Source of the DNA: an uncultured bacterium
GTDB lineage: Bacteria > Bacillota > Clostridia > Lachnospirales > Lachnospiraceae
Assembly (NCBI GenBank): GCA_947177425.1
Contig: CAMWUN010000028.1
Location: forward strand, 1-44,952
Length of the DNA: 44,952 bases
Direction: 5' to 3'
The position numbers and the translations under genes were made by a program. The notes under the pieces were generated by a model, which saw only the letters and a program-made list of their open reading frames with translations, was not told where the DNA came from and made no database searches. This document shows positions 1-8,184 of this stretch, in pieces (position 1 is the first letter of the stretch; every line of letters begins with the position of its first letter).

Positions 1-95
1 AAAATGGAATAAATGTTACTATTAGAAGGGAAATGGGAAGAGATATTGACGGTGCCTGTGGACAACTAAGGAGAAGGCAAAAGGCGTTATATTAG
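1..95 (+). CDS. rlmN: 23S rRNA (adenine-2503-C2)-methyltransferase RlmN, C-terminal end
   Basis: The reading frame entering the window (codons start at base 3) ends at TAG 93-95. It encodes the typical RlmN C-terminus: [12 protein letters not shown], then [10 protein letters not shown], then a basic tail. RlmN is the radical-SAM enzyme that methylates A2503 of 23S rRNA and certain tRNAs. Only about 30 residues are visible, so the radical-SAM cysteines lie outside the window. The order rlmN-prpC-prkC-rsgA matches Bacillus and many Clostridia and supports the call. The stop codon is the start of the ribosome-binding site of the next gene (TAGGAGGT). Confidence 0.85.
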   Translation, partial: NGINVTIRREMGRDIDGACGQLRRRQKALY

Positions 96-106
96 GAGGT
101 AAAACC

Positions 107-841
107 GTGTTACGATCCTTTTCTGTTACAGATATAGGAAGAAAGAGAAAACTGAATCAGGATTTTGTGTATGTTTCGGAAGAATCTGTCGGCAATCTCC
201 CCAATGTATTTATTGTGGCGGACGGTATGGGCGGACATAATGCGGGGGACTATGCTTCCAAGTGCACGGTGGAAACCATGGTCAGGGAAATCAGGGGCTG
301 TTTTGAGAAAAATCCCATCAGGATTTTAGGGAAAGCCATCAGGGTGGCAAACGACCAGATCAGGCGACGGGCGAGAGAGGACAAGAATCTTCACGGCATG
401 GGGACAACGGTAGTGGCTGCTACATGCCTTGGACATTATCTCCAGGTTGCCAATGTGGGGGACAGCAGACTTTATATAATGAATGACAGAATCAGACAGA
501 TTACCCGGGATCATTCTCTGGTTGAAGAGATGATACGGATAGGCGGTATTGACCGGGAGGCGGCAAGGAATCACCCGGATAAAAATATTATCACCCGGGC
601 TATTGGTGCGCTGGATACAGTGGAAATCGACTTTTTTTATGAGGAACTAAAGCCCGGGGACTTAGTGCTTATGTGTACGGACGGGCTGACTAATATGCTG
701 GAAGATAAAGAAATTGAACGGATCTTAAAAGAACGGATTTCCATTGGGGAGAAAGCCGGGAAACTGGTGGAGGCTGCCAATAATAACGGTGGGAAAGATA
801 ACATTGCGGTAATACTGATAGATGTATTTGCCAAAGAATGA
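107..841 (+). CDS. prpC: PP2C-family protein serine/threonine phosphatase
   Basis: This 244-residue protein has the standard PP2C (PPM) motif series: an N-terminal D-x-G-x-x-R/K stretch (TDIGRKRKLNQD), the metal-binding VADGMGGH segment near residue 40, GTT near residue 98, GDSRLY near residue 120, and CTDGLTN and GGKDNIAVI near the end. It should dephosphorylate the substrates of the PASTA kinase encoded immediately downstream. The start is a GTG with a strong AGGAGG site 6-8 bases upstream. Its length is normal for PrpC/Stp proteins. It sits between rlmN and prkC with gaps of a few bases, consistent with one operon. Confidence 0.95.
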   Translation: MLRSFSVTDIGRKRKLNQDFVYVSEESVGNLPNVFIVADGMGGHNAGDYASKCTVETMVREIRGCFEKNPIRILGKAIRVANDQIRRRAREDKNLHGMGTTVVAATCLGHYLQVANVGDSRLYIMNDRIRQITRDHSLVEEMIRIGGIDREAARNHPDKNIITRAIGALDTVEIDFFYEELKPGDLVLMCTDGLTNMLEDKEIERILKERISIGEKAGKLVEAANNNGGKDNIAVILIDVFAKE

Positions 842-858
842 TGATGTAAGAGGTATAT

Positions 859-3078
859 ATGGTAAAGATAGGAATGATAATCGGAGACAGATACGAAATA
901 TTGGAAAAAATCGGTACAGGCGGTATGTCCGATGTCTATAAGGCAAAGGATCATAAGCTGAACCGCCTGGTGGCTGTCAAAGTCCTTAAACAGGAATTTA
1001 GTGAAAACGCAAATTTTGTATCCAAATTCAGAATAGAGGCGCAGGCGGCAGCCGGGCTTATGCATCCTAATATTGTGAATGTCTATGATGTAGGGGAAGA
1101 AAACGGAATCTACTTTATTGTGATGGAACTGGTTGAGGGTATTACCTTAAAGAAGTATATTGAAAAGAAAGCAAGACTTTCCGTAAAAGAGGCGGTCAGC
1201 ATTGCCATTCAGGTCAGTATGGGAATAGAAGCTGCCCACAACAACCACATCATACACAGGGATATTAAGCCTCAGAACATCATTATTTCCAAGGAAGGGA
1301 AGGTAAAGGTGACTGACTTTGGTATTGCCAAGGCAGCTACCAGCAATACCATTACTTCCAATGTCATGGGCAGTGTCCATTATACATCACCGGAACAGGC
1401 CAGAGGCGGCTACTCCGATGAAAAGAGCGATATTTACTCTCTGGGTGTTACCATGTTTGAAATGTTAACCGGAAGAGTTCCCTTTAACGGGGAAACTACG
1501 GTGGCCATTGCGATTAAGCATATTCAGGAGGAAATGCCTTCCCCAAGGGATTATATTTCAGAAATTCCCAACAGCGTGGAGCAGATTGTGTTTAAATGCT
1601 GCCAGAAAAGCCCGGACAGGAGATACCAGTCTATGGGGGAACTGATTGTGGATTTAAAGCGTTCCCTGATGACGCCGGACGAGGACTTTGTAAAAGTCAT
1701 TGACCCGGACGAGGATGGCTCTACCAAGATGATTACGGACAGTGACATGGAGAGAATTAAAAACCGTTCCAAGGGCAGGGACAGCATGGAGGAAGCCATG
1801 CATCTGCGCAGGGAAGCGGATGTGAAAAAGAGCGTAAAAAAGCAATATGTTCCTAAGAAATATATTGCGGTGGAGGAAGAAGAGGAGGACGAAGAGGACG
1901 AGGAAGAGGAAGAATCTTACGAGTCCGAATATGAATATTACGAAGACGATGATGAAGATGAGGAGGAAGAGGACGACTATGATCCCAAGGTGGAGCGGTT
2001 TACCACTGCTCTGGCGGTGATAGCAGCCATACTGGTGGGCTGTGTGGTTCTTTTCCTGGTGGGAAGGGCGCTCGGCCTGTTTGATTCGGATATACTGAAA
2101 CCGGATAAGGAAACCCAGGAAGAACCTGTGGAGGAAGAAAAGGAACAGGTTGAAATGGTTGAAGTGGTGGGAAAAGACATCGATGATGTCAAGGTGACGC
2201 TGCTGAATTTGGGGCTTACTCCGGAGATTGAGTATGAAGAAAGTACAGAATATGATCAGGGAACTGTCATGAAAGCCAGTGTAAATCCGGGAACCATGGT
2301 GGATGAGGGTACGAATGTGATATTAACTGTAAGTGCCGGATCTGAGGGCGTGAAAGTGCCCAATGTCGTAGGCATGAGTGAAGCGGAAGCGGCCGCTACC
2401 CTGACAAAATCCGGTTTTGTGGTAAATAAGACAGAAGACCATGACCCTTATATTAAGGCAGGCAATATCGTCACCCAGACCCCACAGGCCGACTCCAAGG
2501 CGCCTGCGGGAACGGCTGTTACCATCCGAATCAGTTTAGGACCGGAGGAAAGTAAAGTCAGGGTGCCTGACATAATGGGCAAAGATGAGCAGGAGGCCAT
2601 GGCCATTCTGGTGGAAGCCGGACTGCAGATGGGCGTGGTGTCAGAGGTAAACCATGAGGATCCGGCCCTTTCCGGCCTTGTCTGCTACCAGAGTTATTCC
2701 GTAGGTTCTTATGTGGAGGAAGGGACACTTGTTGATGTGAGTATCAGTGTTGGGCCTGCCCAGGCATCCTACAAATTTACAGACGCTATTTCAGCGCCTA
2801 CGCCGGAGGAAGATCCTAATTATAAATCCGGCACATTAGTGACGGTTACGCTGATGGCGGACGATGGTACCCAGCTTTTAAGTACCCAGACAAATTCGTT
2901 TCCCATCCAGCAGCAGAATATCATGGGCATCAAGTGCAATACCGGATACATTCTGTATCAGTATGTAAATGTCACGGATGCCACTACTGTTACCAATGAG
3001 GACGGAAGTGTGAGCACGATTGAGGGGACTTCCGAAGGAAAAGAGATACGAAGGCCGGTACAGTTTGCGGCGGAATAG
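859..3078 (+). CDS. prkC: PASTA-domain serine/threonine protein kinase (PrkC/Stk type)
   Basis: The 739-residue membrane kinase has an N-terminal Hanks-type domain (about 10-275) with the glycine loop IGTGGMSDVY, the ATP lysine in VAVK (K41), catalytic HRDIKPQN (D135) and DFG (153-155). A very acidic Glu/Asp stretch runs from about 336 to 375. One transmembrane helix follows at about 383-405. At least three extracellular PASTA repeats follow (about 430-495, 497-562, 565-630), and then a C-terminal domain of about 100 residues. PASTA repeats bind muropeptides and lipid II, and the kinase adjusts growth, division and germination. The ATG start follows AAGAGG. The acidic juxtamembrane stretch is unusual for this family. 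Confidence 0.96.
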   Translation: MVKIGMIIGDRYEILEKIGTGGMSDVYKAKDHKLNRLVAVKVLKQEFSENANFVSKFRIEAQAAAGLMHPNIVNVYDVGEENGIYFIVMELVEGITLKKYIEKKARLSVKEAVSIAIQVSMGIEAAHNNHIIHRDIKPQNIIISKEGKVKVTDFGIAKAATSNTITSNVMGSVHYTSPEQARGGYSDEKSDIYSLGVTMFEMLTGRVPFNGETTVAIAIKHIQEEMPSPRDYISEIPNSVEQIVFKCCQKSPDRRYQSMGELIVDLKRSLMTPDEDFVKVIDPDEDGSTKMITDSDMERIKNRSKGRDSMEEAMHLRREADVKKSVKKQYVPKKYIAVEEEEEDEEDEEEEESYESEYEYYEDDDEDEEEEDDYDPKVERFTTALAVIAAILVGCVVLFLVGRALGLFDSDILKPDKETQEEPVEEEKEQVEMVEVVGKDIDDVKVTLLNLGLTPEIEYEESTEYDQGTVMKASVNPGTMVDEGTNVILTVSAGSEGVKVPNVVGMSEAEAAATLTKSGFVVNKTEDHDPYIKAGNIVTQTPQADSKAPAGTAVTIRISLGPEESKVRVPDIMGKDEQEAMAILVEAGLQMGVVSEVNHEDPALSGLVCYQSYSVGSYVEEGTLVDVSISVGPAQASYKFTDAISAPTPEEDPNYKSGTLVTVTLMADDGTQLLSTQTNSFPIQQQNIMGIKCNTGYILYQYVNVTDATTVTNEDGSVSTIEGTSEGKEIRRPVQFAAE

Positions 3079-3098
3079 ACAGGATATGGAAGAGTGTT

Positions 3099-3974
3099 AT
3101 GGAGGGAAAAATTGTAAAGGGAATTGCCGGGTTTTACTATGTATATACGTCAAAGGGACTGATAGAATGTAAGGCAAAGGGAGTTTTCAGGAAGGATAAG
3201 ATTAAGCCTTTGGTTGGCGATAATGTGGAAATAGACCTGACAAACGAGGGGGAGAAGCTTGGGAATATTATCCGTATCCTTCCAAGGGGCAATGCACTTA
3301 TACGGCCGGCGTCCGCCAATATCGACCAGGCACTGGTAATTTTCGCCATTGTGAAGCCTGACCCTAATTACAATCTGCTGGACCGGTTTCTAATTACCAT
3401 GGAAAAACAGTCTCTTCCCGTTGTCATTTGCTTTAACAAAAAAGATATTGCATCCCAGGAAGAAATGGATGAACTGCGGGAAGCCTATGGGAAATGCGGA
3501 TATCAGGTACTGTTTGTCAGTGGTGCAGGCAATCAGGGGCTTGACCTTATAAGAGCATGTTTAGCGGGAAAGACAACAGTGGTGGCAGGCCCCAGCGGTG
3601 TGGGAAAGTCCACTATTATCAACGCCCTTTATCCGGCGGCCAATATGGAAACCGGAGAAATCAGCCGGAAGATTGCGCGGGGAAAGCATACTACAAGGCA
3701 TGCCCAGCTATTTGCCCTTTCCGAAGATACTTTTATCATGGATACGCCGGGATTTACTTCCTTAAGCCTTGGCGATATGGAAAAGGAAGAACTCTGGGAA
3801 TGCTATCCGGAGTTTGAAGAATATGAAAAAGACTGCCGTTTCGTTAGATGCTCCCATATCAGCGAGCCGGTCTGCGGCGTGAAGGACGCCCTGAATCAGG
3901 GAAAAATCAGCAGAGTCCGTTATGATAATTACAAAGTGCTGTATGAAGAATTAAAAAGCAGGAAAAAATACTGA
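3099..3974 (+). CDS. rsgA: ribosome small subunit-dependent GTPase A
   Basis: The 291-residue protein is a circularly permuted GTPase. An N-terminal OB-fold (about 1-65) is followed by the G4 motif NKKD, then the G1 P-loop AGPSGVGKST near residue 163, then G3 DTPG near 213. A C-terminal zinc knuckle has the pattern C-x4-C-x-H-x6-C (CRFVRCSHISEPVC). RsgA acts late in 30S subunit maturation. It follows prkC as in Bacillus. The genes usually next (rpe and a thiamine pyrophosphokinase) are absent; debris of the accessory region begins straight after the stop codon. Confidence 0.96.
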   Translation: MEGKIVKGIAGFYYVYTSKGLIECKAKGVFRKDKIKPLVGDNVEIDLTNEGEKLGNIIRILPRGNALIRPASANIDQALVIFAIVKPDPNYNLLDRFLITMEKQSLPVVICFNKKDIASQEEMDELREAYGKCGYQVLFVSGAGNQGLDLIRACLAGKTTVVAGPSGVGKSTIINALYPAANMETGEISRKIARGKHTTRHAQLFALSEDTFIMDTPGFTSLSLGDMEKEELWECYPEFEEYEKDCRFVRCSHISEPVCGVKDALNQGKISRVRYDNYKVLYEELKSRKKY

Positions 3975-4082
3975 CAGAGTGTTTGGACCGATACCCTCCA
4001 CGGACAGAGCGGCGATTCTGCCAACTTATGAGGTGGCAAATGATGAATTGAAGCTGTACTTGTTTCAAATTCATTTATAGTA

Positions 4083-4178
4083 GTGATGGTGATGCTTGCT
4101 GTTTTATTGACTGCAACTATAGTCACTCTGATATATGCGCATAGTGTATACAAAACTGAAATAGTGCAAGAGAAATAA
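4083..4178 (+). CDS. possible 31-residue membrane peptide, unrecognised
   Basis: This short open frame starts at GTG 4083 (or ATG 4086 or 4092). It encodes a hydrophobic helix (VMLAVLLTATIVTLIYA) followed by a short charged tail. There is no convincing ribosome-binding site and the surrounding bases hold no gene. It may be a real small membrane peptide or the tail of a decayed membrane protein. I cannot decide from sequence. Confidence 0.2.
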   Translation: MMVMLAVLLTATIVTLIYAHSVYKTEIVQEK

Positions 4179-4264
4179 TATCGGACAAAAGAAAGCAGTT
4201 ATTGTCGGGAAGCCTTCGGGTGAGAGTGCTATACTGAAGTCACAATCAAGTTGGAGGTGACTAG

Positions 4265-4400
4265 ATGAACTGGGTAAAGCAGTTATGAGATAGCTGAGGG
4301 ATACAACATTGAGTATTACAGTAATCCTGCTGATTTCAAGATGGGTATGCAGGATTCTGAATATTACACAGAAGTATGGATCCCGATAAAGGAAAAATAA
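4265..4400 (+). pseudogene. relic of a regulator with a GyrI/BmrR-type effector-binding domain
   Basis: Bases 4290-4400 encode 36 residues ending in a stop (GYNIEYYSNPADF, then QDSEYYTEVWIPIKEK). This matches the C-terminal strands of the AraC/BmrR/GyrI-like small-molecule-binding domain. Just upstream a ribosome-binding site (TTGGAGGTGAC) and ATG 4265 open a 7-codon frame that ends at once. Most of the gene therefore looks deleted, leaving its start region joined out of frame to its 3' end. Such regulators often control drug efflux pumps, and a MATE transporter lies downstream, but that link is only suggestive. Confidence 0.55.
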
Positions 4401-4432
4401 GATTGTCCAAAATGAATCCTTAATATGACTGA

Positions 4433-4486
4433 AAAAAGCCGCCTGACGGCCAATGCGTAATGCTATTGGCTGTCAGGCGGCTTTTT
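4433..4486. terminator. strong bidirectional rho-independent terminator
   Basis: Long near-perfect stem (GCCGCCTGAC.GCCAAT paired with ATTGGC.GTCAGGCGGC) with a run of A on the left and T on the right. It closes the decayed regulator on the left and insulates the promoter at 4597. Confidence 0.85.
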
Positions 4487-4490
4487 ACTG

Positions 4491-4566
4491 CAATAAGCTG
4501 GCTTGCGAAGCGCGACAGCATTTGTTGCTGCAATAAACTGGCTCGTGAAATGCGGTGGTGTCTATA
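4491..4566. repeat. dispersed hairpin repeat, two tandem copies
   Basis: Copies at 4491-4526 and 4531-4566 both begin CAATAARCTGGCT and have an AAG/AAA loop flanked by complementary arms (GCTG..GCG, then CGC..CAGC). The first copy ends in ATTTGTT. They belong to the family also seen at 6747-6825, 17575-17616, 27303-27333 and 27388-27424. Confidence 0.6.
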
Positions 4567-4596
4567 AATATATAACTGCAAAGCATGGATATGTAT

Positions 4597-4639
4597 TTGA
4601 CATAAGTATTTGTTATTATATAAAACCTTTTGGTATAAT
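4597..4639 (+). promoter_or_regulatory. sigma-A type promoter(s) upstream of the ABC relic and MATE gene
   Basis: TTGACA (4597-4602) is 16 bases from TATAAA (4619-4624). An overlapping second candidate is TTGTTA (4610-4615) with an 18-base spacer to TATAAT (4634-4639). Both point toward 4653 and the MATE gene at 4951, so the old ABC transporter promoter may now drive the MATE transporter. Confidence 0.6.
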
Positions 4640-4652
4640 CAATACAGAAAAT

Positions 4653-4916
4653 AAGATGATTTTTCATGATAAAAAGCGATGCACAGAGGAACATTGTGAG
4701 TACGAAAACATCTTTTTTTCGGAAAAGGAAATGGCACTGCTGCGGGAAGGGGAATTTGGATTTGTTTTTTTGCAGCCCCATCTTGTGAGTGATCTTACGC
4801 TGTTTGAGAATGTGGCAGTTGCGGGATATGACTGCAAAAGAAAAGATGTAAGGACAGTCTGGAAAAGGGCTGCCTTTCAGGTTTTTATGGTGTTAGTGAG
4901 AGAAGGATGCCAATAA
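4653..4916 (+). pseudogene. fragment of an ABC transporter ATP-binding subunit (LolD/MacB type)
   Basis: The open frame from ATG 4653 encodes 87 residues. Residues about 20-60 read FSEKEMALLREGEFGFVF, then LQPHLVSDLTLFENVAVAGY. This is the Q-loop region of LolD/MacB-type ATPases, in which the subunit typically continues from a Walker A domain before it to a signature motif after it. Both Walker A and the signature/Walker B region are missing, so this is an internal remnant. A decayed FtsX-type permease start lies beyond the MATE gene at 6323, which suggests the two were once neighbours. Confidence 0.6.
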
Positions 4917-4950
4917 TTAGAAATTTTTATGGAAATGGTAAGGTGGTAAG

Positions 4951-6303
4951 ATGACAGAAATAAAGGAAAACAGGATGGGGACGGAACCGATTCCGTCATT
5001 ATTGCTAAAAACAGCAGTTCCGCTGATGCTTTCACTTCTTGCGAATAATCTGTATAACATGGTGGACAGTATTTTTATTTCCCGTGTAAGTGAGGATGCG
5101 CTGACCGCACTCTCTATGGCGTCTCCGGTACAGCAGCTTATGGCTGCCCTTGGATGCGGTATTGCAGTGGGACTAAATGCCGCAGTGTCCAGGGCGCTGG
5201 GGGAGAAGAATCGGGAAAAGGTAAAAAAGACGGCTTCTGCGGCAGTCTTTTTAGGGATATGTTCATGGCTGATGATTATTTTACTCTGCGTAATATCTGT
5301 CAGGAAGTATTTTTACTGGCAGACGGAAGGGAACCAGGCGATTGCGGAGTATGGTATTTCCTATCTCAGAATCTGTATGCTGTTTTCTATTGGACAGATG
5401 ATGCAGTGGGTATTTGACCGTCTGATCATTGCCAGCGGAAAAACCATGCTGTTTTTGGCAACGCTTGGGACAGCGGCGGGAGTGAATTTGATCTTAGACC
5501 CTATCCTGATTTTTGGACACCTGGGATTTGCACCTATGGGAACCGCCGGGGCGGCAATCGCAACAGTCATAGGGCAGTGCTGCGGGGCGGCTTTAGGAGT
5601 GGTTTTGAATCTCCGGTATAATAAGGAAATTCTGATATCTTTTACATTGCGGCAGGATAAACGTATGCTTCTTGATATTCTGCGCGTGGGGATACCCACT
5701 TCCATCATGCAGGGGCTGGTGTCCCTGATGGGAATTGCAATGAATACGATTTTATATGGGTTCTCGTCAACAGCGGTTGCAGTATACGGAATCTGTGCGA
5801 GAATACAGAATCTTGCGGGGATTCCTGTTCATGGGATTGACAACGGATTGATACCCATCGTGGCATATAACTATGGCGCGAAAAAAAGGAAAAGAGTTGA
5901 CGAAAGTATCCGCCTTGCCTTTCTCTATGCAATGATATTGACGGGAATCGTGACGATACTGCTGGAGGCATTTCCGGTACCTGTCCTTGACCTGTTCGAT
6001 GCTACGGAAACTATGCGTGCTATCGGAGTGGCGGCAATCAGAGCTCTTGCACCCTGCTGGCTGGTCTCTGTATTTGGCTTTGTAATCAGTACCACGTTTC
6101 AGGCATTGGGGAATGGAAGTTACAGTATGTATGTGACGATTGCAAGACAGGTGCTCCTTCCTGTAGCTTTCGCATTTCTCCTGTCAGGGACCGGGAATCT
6201 GAACATGGTCTGGTTTTCCTTTCTGGCAGCCGAGATCTTGACAATGCCGCTTATATTCTATCTGTTTAGGAGAACGAAAGAAACGGTTCTGAACCGGATA
6301 TGA
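4951..6303 (+). CDS. MATE-family multidrug/cation antiporter
   Basis: The 450-residue protein has about 12 hydrophobic segments in the two-fold MATE arrangement. The N-terminal half contains typical MATE sequence (PLMLSLLANNLYNMVDSIF, then the ALSMASPVQQL region). The C-terminal half repeats the pattern (GIPTSIMQGLVSLMGIAMN, then NGLIPIVAYNYGAKKRKRV). It should use a sodium or proton gradient to export organic cations or drugs; the substrate cannot be predicted. ATG is preceded by AAGGTGG. The gene lies between an ABC ATPase fragment and an ABC permease fragment, as if it had been placed inside an older transporter operon. Confidence 0.92.
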   Translation: MTEIKENRMGTEPIPSLLLKTAVPLMLSLLANNLYNMVDSIFISRVSEDALTALSMASPVQQLMAALGCGIAVGLNAAVSRALGEKNREKVKKTASAAVFLGICSWLMIILLCVISVRKYFYWQTEGNQAIAEYGISYLRICMLFSIGQMMQWVFDRLIIASGKTMLFLATLGTAAGVNLILDPILIFGHLGFAPMGTAGAAIATVIGQCCGAALGVVLNLRYNKEILISFTLRQDKRMLLDILRVGIPTSIMQGLVSLMGIAMNTILYGFSSTAVAVYGICARIQNLAGIPVHGIDNGLIPIVAYNYGAKKRKRVDESIRLAFLYAMILTGIVTILLEAFPVPVLDLFDATETMRAIGVAAIRALAPCWLVSVFGFVISTTFQALGNGSYSMYVTIARQVLLPVAFAFLLSGTGNLNMVWFSFLAAEILTMPLIFYLFRRTKETVLNRI

Positions 6304-6322
6304 CTTTTTTGGAGGAAAACGG

Positions 6323-6553
6323 ATGCTATACAGGACATTGTTAAAAGCAAACTTAAAACAGCATAGGGCCGGATTGTATGGAATCTTTTTTCTGACGCTG
6401 CCTGTTACTGCAGCGCTTGGGGAGGTACTGGCGGTATGGGTGAATGTGGGAGTTTATCTCCGGGACGAAATGCAGCGGGCAGGATTCGGAGATCTGACCG
6501 CGTGGGTTTCGGGAAATTCTGATATCAGCGAGGGTATTGATTATGGTATATGA
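6323..6553 (+). pseudogene. truncated FtsX/MacB-type ABC transporter permease, N-terminus only
   Basis: The 76-residue frame starts at ATG 6323 after a good GGAGG site. It begins MLYRTLLKANLKQHRAGLYG, followed by a first membrane helix, a typical start for FtsX-like ABC permeases of several hundred residues. The frame stops at 6553 and no further permease sequence is evident downstream. With the ATPase relic at 4653 it looks like the remains of an ABC efflux or antimicrobial-peptide resistance pair. Confidence 0.6.
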
Positions 6554-6673
6554 AACAAGGTTTGAATGGAGAAGCTTTACGATGTATCATAGACCGCCGG
6601 GCGCATGATGAAAATATGGGCAAATGTGACGCAGCAGGGGCGAAATAAGCCTTGATTTATGCGGCTTTCCGGG

Positions 6674-6714
6674 CGGGAAAAGAAGCGGCAGGGATTTATC
6701 CCCTGACTTTCCCG
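6674..6714. other. intergenic hairpin
   Basis: CGGGAAA (6674-6680) pairs with TTTCCCG (6708-6714), with an inner CAGGG/CCCTG stem. There is no T-run, so it is not a standard terminator. The rest of 6554-6839 shows no gene, only this hairpin and two hairpin repeats. Confidence 0.4.
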
Positions 6715-6746
6715 GTGCGTGCTATTGCGTAACAATTTAATTTTTG

Positions 6747-6825
6747 CAATGAGCCGGCTCACGAAGCGTGACAGCGTTTGTTTAACATAAGGGCAGTTCG
6801 CAAAGCGTGCTGTCCGTTGTTTGTT
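6747..6825. repeat. dispersed hairpin repeat, two tandem copies
   Basis: Copy 6747-6783 contains GGCTCACGAAGCGTGACAGC followed by GTTTGTTT. Copy 6784-6825 has GGGCAG.CGC-AAA-GCG.CTGTCC and ends in TTGTTTGTT. Each folds into a short stem with an AAG or AAA loop. The second copy shares its AACATAAGG start with the copy at 17575. Confidence 0.65.
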
Positions 6826-6839
6826 CTACAAACGGGAAG

Positions 6840-7397
6840 TTAAACACCTAAATAAGTGTCAATATCCTTTCGCAATTGTGAACGCTTTCCGGTTCCGGTA
6901 AAAAGTTTTTTTAAGGGTTCAATAACTAAAAGGCTGCCATTTACCGTCTCATAAGAAAGTCTGATGTGAAAATAGTTAATTTGTTCTATTATCGCCATAA
7001 AATACAGTAAAATTCCAACAATTATTCCGGATAAATCTGCTTTTGCAAAAGTTGCTATGATAATTACTGGTAGATAGGCTGTTAATAAAACTACATTTAT
7101 CCATCTTAATTTACTGTATATCCTGCCAATTTCAATATTACTTAAAGCCTTCTGCCTTTTTACCATTTTCAACTTATTACGCCAATAGAAACTGCCCTGT
7201 ATTACTATGATAGAAAATACCAACAATGGATAAAATGAAATCCAATTTAATTTGAATGCGTTTTTTCCACAGTCCATATCAACAATAAACTTTGTAGTAA
7301 AATACATCCCTACAAACATTAATATGCCATATATTTCAAAGTCAGCTAAGAATTTCAGTTCTTTTTCAATTGGTCTTTTCTTTAACTGTTTTTTCAT
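6840..7397 (-). CDS. hypothetical membrane protein with about four helices
   Basis: I do not recognise this family. The 185-residue reading starts at ATG 7397, preceded by AAAGGAG, and this is preferred to a longer frame starting at 7496. A basic N-terminus (MKKQLKKRPIEKE) is followed by hydrophobic segments at about residues 20-38, 50-68, 95-113 and 118-136. A C-terminal soluble part contains EQINYFHIRLSYE and a charged end. The length and layout fit small integral membrane proteins scattered through Clostridia. Both flanks are decayed genes, so it may be an accessory gene brought in with them. Confidence 0.65.
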   Translation of the reverse strand: MKKQLKKRPIEKELKFLADFEIYGILMFVGMYFTTKFIVDMDCGKNAFKLNWISFYPLLVFSIIVIQGSFYWRNKLKMVKRQKALSNIEIGRIYSKLRWINVVLLTAYLPVIIIATFAKADLSGIIVGILLYFMAIIEQINYFHIRLSYETVNGSLLVIEPLKKLFTGTGKRSQLRKDIDTYLGV

Positions 7398-7440
7398 ATA
7401 ACTTGGTCTCCTTTTCAACTGCCGATTGTGGTTTGATGAT

Positions 7441-7515
7441 TCAAATATTAGCCCCACAAAAATGATTTTGGTTAGTGTTTTTAAATTCTTTTCCACACTT
7501 TGGGCATTTCCACAT
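7441..7515 (-). pseudogene. N-terminal zinc-ribbon fragment (DUF1801/DUF5655-associated type)
   Basis: On the reverse strand ATG 7515 opens a 24-codon frame reading MWKCPKCGKEFKNTNQ then NHFCG before a stop. This closely resembles the CxxC zinc-ribbon start found on DUF1801/DUF5655-type proteins in Firmicutes. The rest of that protein is absent, so this is a relic. Family assignment is from memory of the motif. Confidence 0.45.
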
Positions 7516-7639
7516 AACGATCAATCTCCATGTATTATCATGATTTATTTTCCGTTCATTCTACCATGTCGGTCTGCCTTTGGCAAGAGTCGCATGAAAA
7601 TCAGGATATATCTTCCCGTTTCTGCTTATGTGCCGGTTT

Positions 7640-7840
7640 GGAATGCTGCTGTCCCAGAGCAGATATTGGTACAGACAGTATCCAATTCTTTTTGGTAATT
7701 CCTGTAGTAAATATATTTTTCTGAGCTTTCTTTTTTGGATCCAGCAATTTTTCATTTTCTGATTTTAGTATTTGCAAGGTGGGAAGTTTCCCATTGCTAC
7801 ATTTTTCTTCCATGACTTTTTCCAGCACAGGCCCTGCTCT
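7640..7840 (-). pseudogene. possible relic of a relaxase C-terminus
   Basis: The reverse frame near 7828-7700 reads LEKVMEEKCSNGKLPTLQIL then KSENEKLLDPKKKAQKN. It resembles the charged C-terminal tail of mobilisation relaxases from Firmicutes integrative elements, where the pattern is LPTxxxLKAEKEKL. No catalytic tyrosine or histidine triad is present. The call is tentative. Confidence 0.3.
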
Positions 7841-7889
7841 GTTGTGTCTTGATACAGTGCTGTAAGTCTGTTACCAGACGAAGCAGATT

Positions 7890-8034
7890 TTAAGATTTAT
7901 TTGTACGGAATTGATTGGGGGAAATTCCATTTATTTTACGAAAATGCTCGCAAAAGTAGCTGGGGGAACTGAAATGAAGCAATTCGCTGATTTCCTGTAC
8001 CGGATAGTGCTGCACTCCATTCAAGCCCGGACTG
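7890..8034 (-). pseudogene. C-terminal helix-turn-helix fragment of an AraC-family regulator
   Basis: The reverse frame ending at TAA 7892-7890 encodes YPVQEISELLHFSSPSYFCE, then HFRKINGISPNQFRTNKS. This is the second HTH of the AraC/XylS domain (the SSPSYFCEHFRKxxGxSPxxFR pattern). Everything upstream of about 8034 is lost and no start is present. It adds to the degenerate material at 7398-8184. Confidence 0.75.
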
Positions 8035-8092
8035 CCCCCTTATAGTGTCGGCATGGCAAAATATGCCGCAAAAAATGCAAACCATACCATAG

Positions 8093-8120
8093 TAATTGAT
8101 ATTTTATTCTGTGCTGATAT
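8093..8120 (+). promoter_or_regulatory. possible sigma-28 (flagellar/chemotaxis) promoter
   Basis: TAAT (8093-8096) is 16 bases from GCTGATAT (8113-8120), close to the sigma-28 consensus TAAA-N15-GCCGATAA. It lies 65 bases before the chemoreceptor gene, a common sigma-28 target in motile Clostridia. One base in each element and the spacing deviate. Confidence 0.3.
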
Positions 8121-8184
8121 GATATGCAGTATAGCTAATCGAACCATAGATTACAAAAGTTGAAATGAGAGGGAAAGACGGTTT

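Noticed and set aside
637-1065. Reverse-strand open frames within prpC/prkC and similar long antisense frames elsewhere (e.g. 35235-35858, 39101-39688)
   Set aside because: They lie inside well-supported genes, lack ribosome-binding sites and have no recognisable protein sequence.
4201-4270. MerR-type long-spacer promoter ahead of the effector-domain relic
   Set aside because: The best -35 candidate (TTGTCG) is 22 bases from TATACT and no dyad typical of MerR operators is clear.
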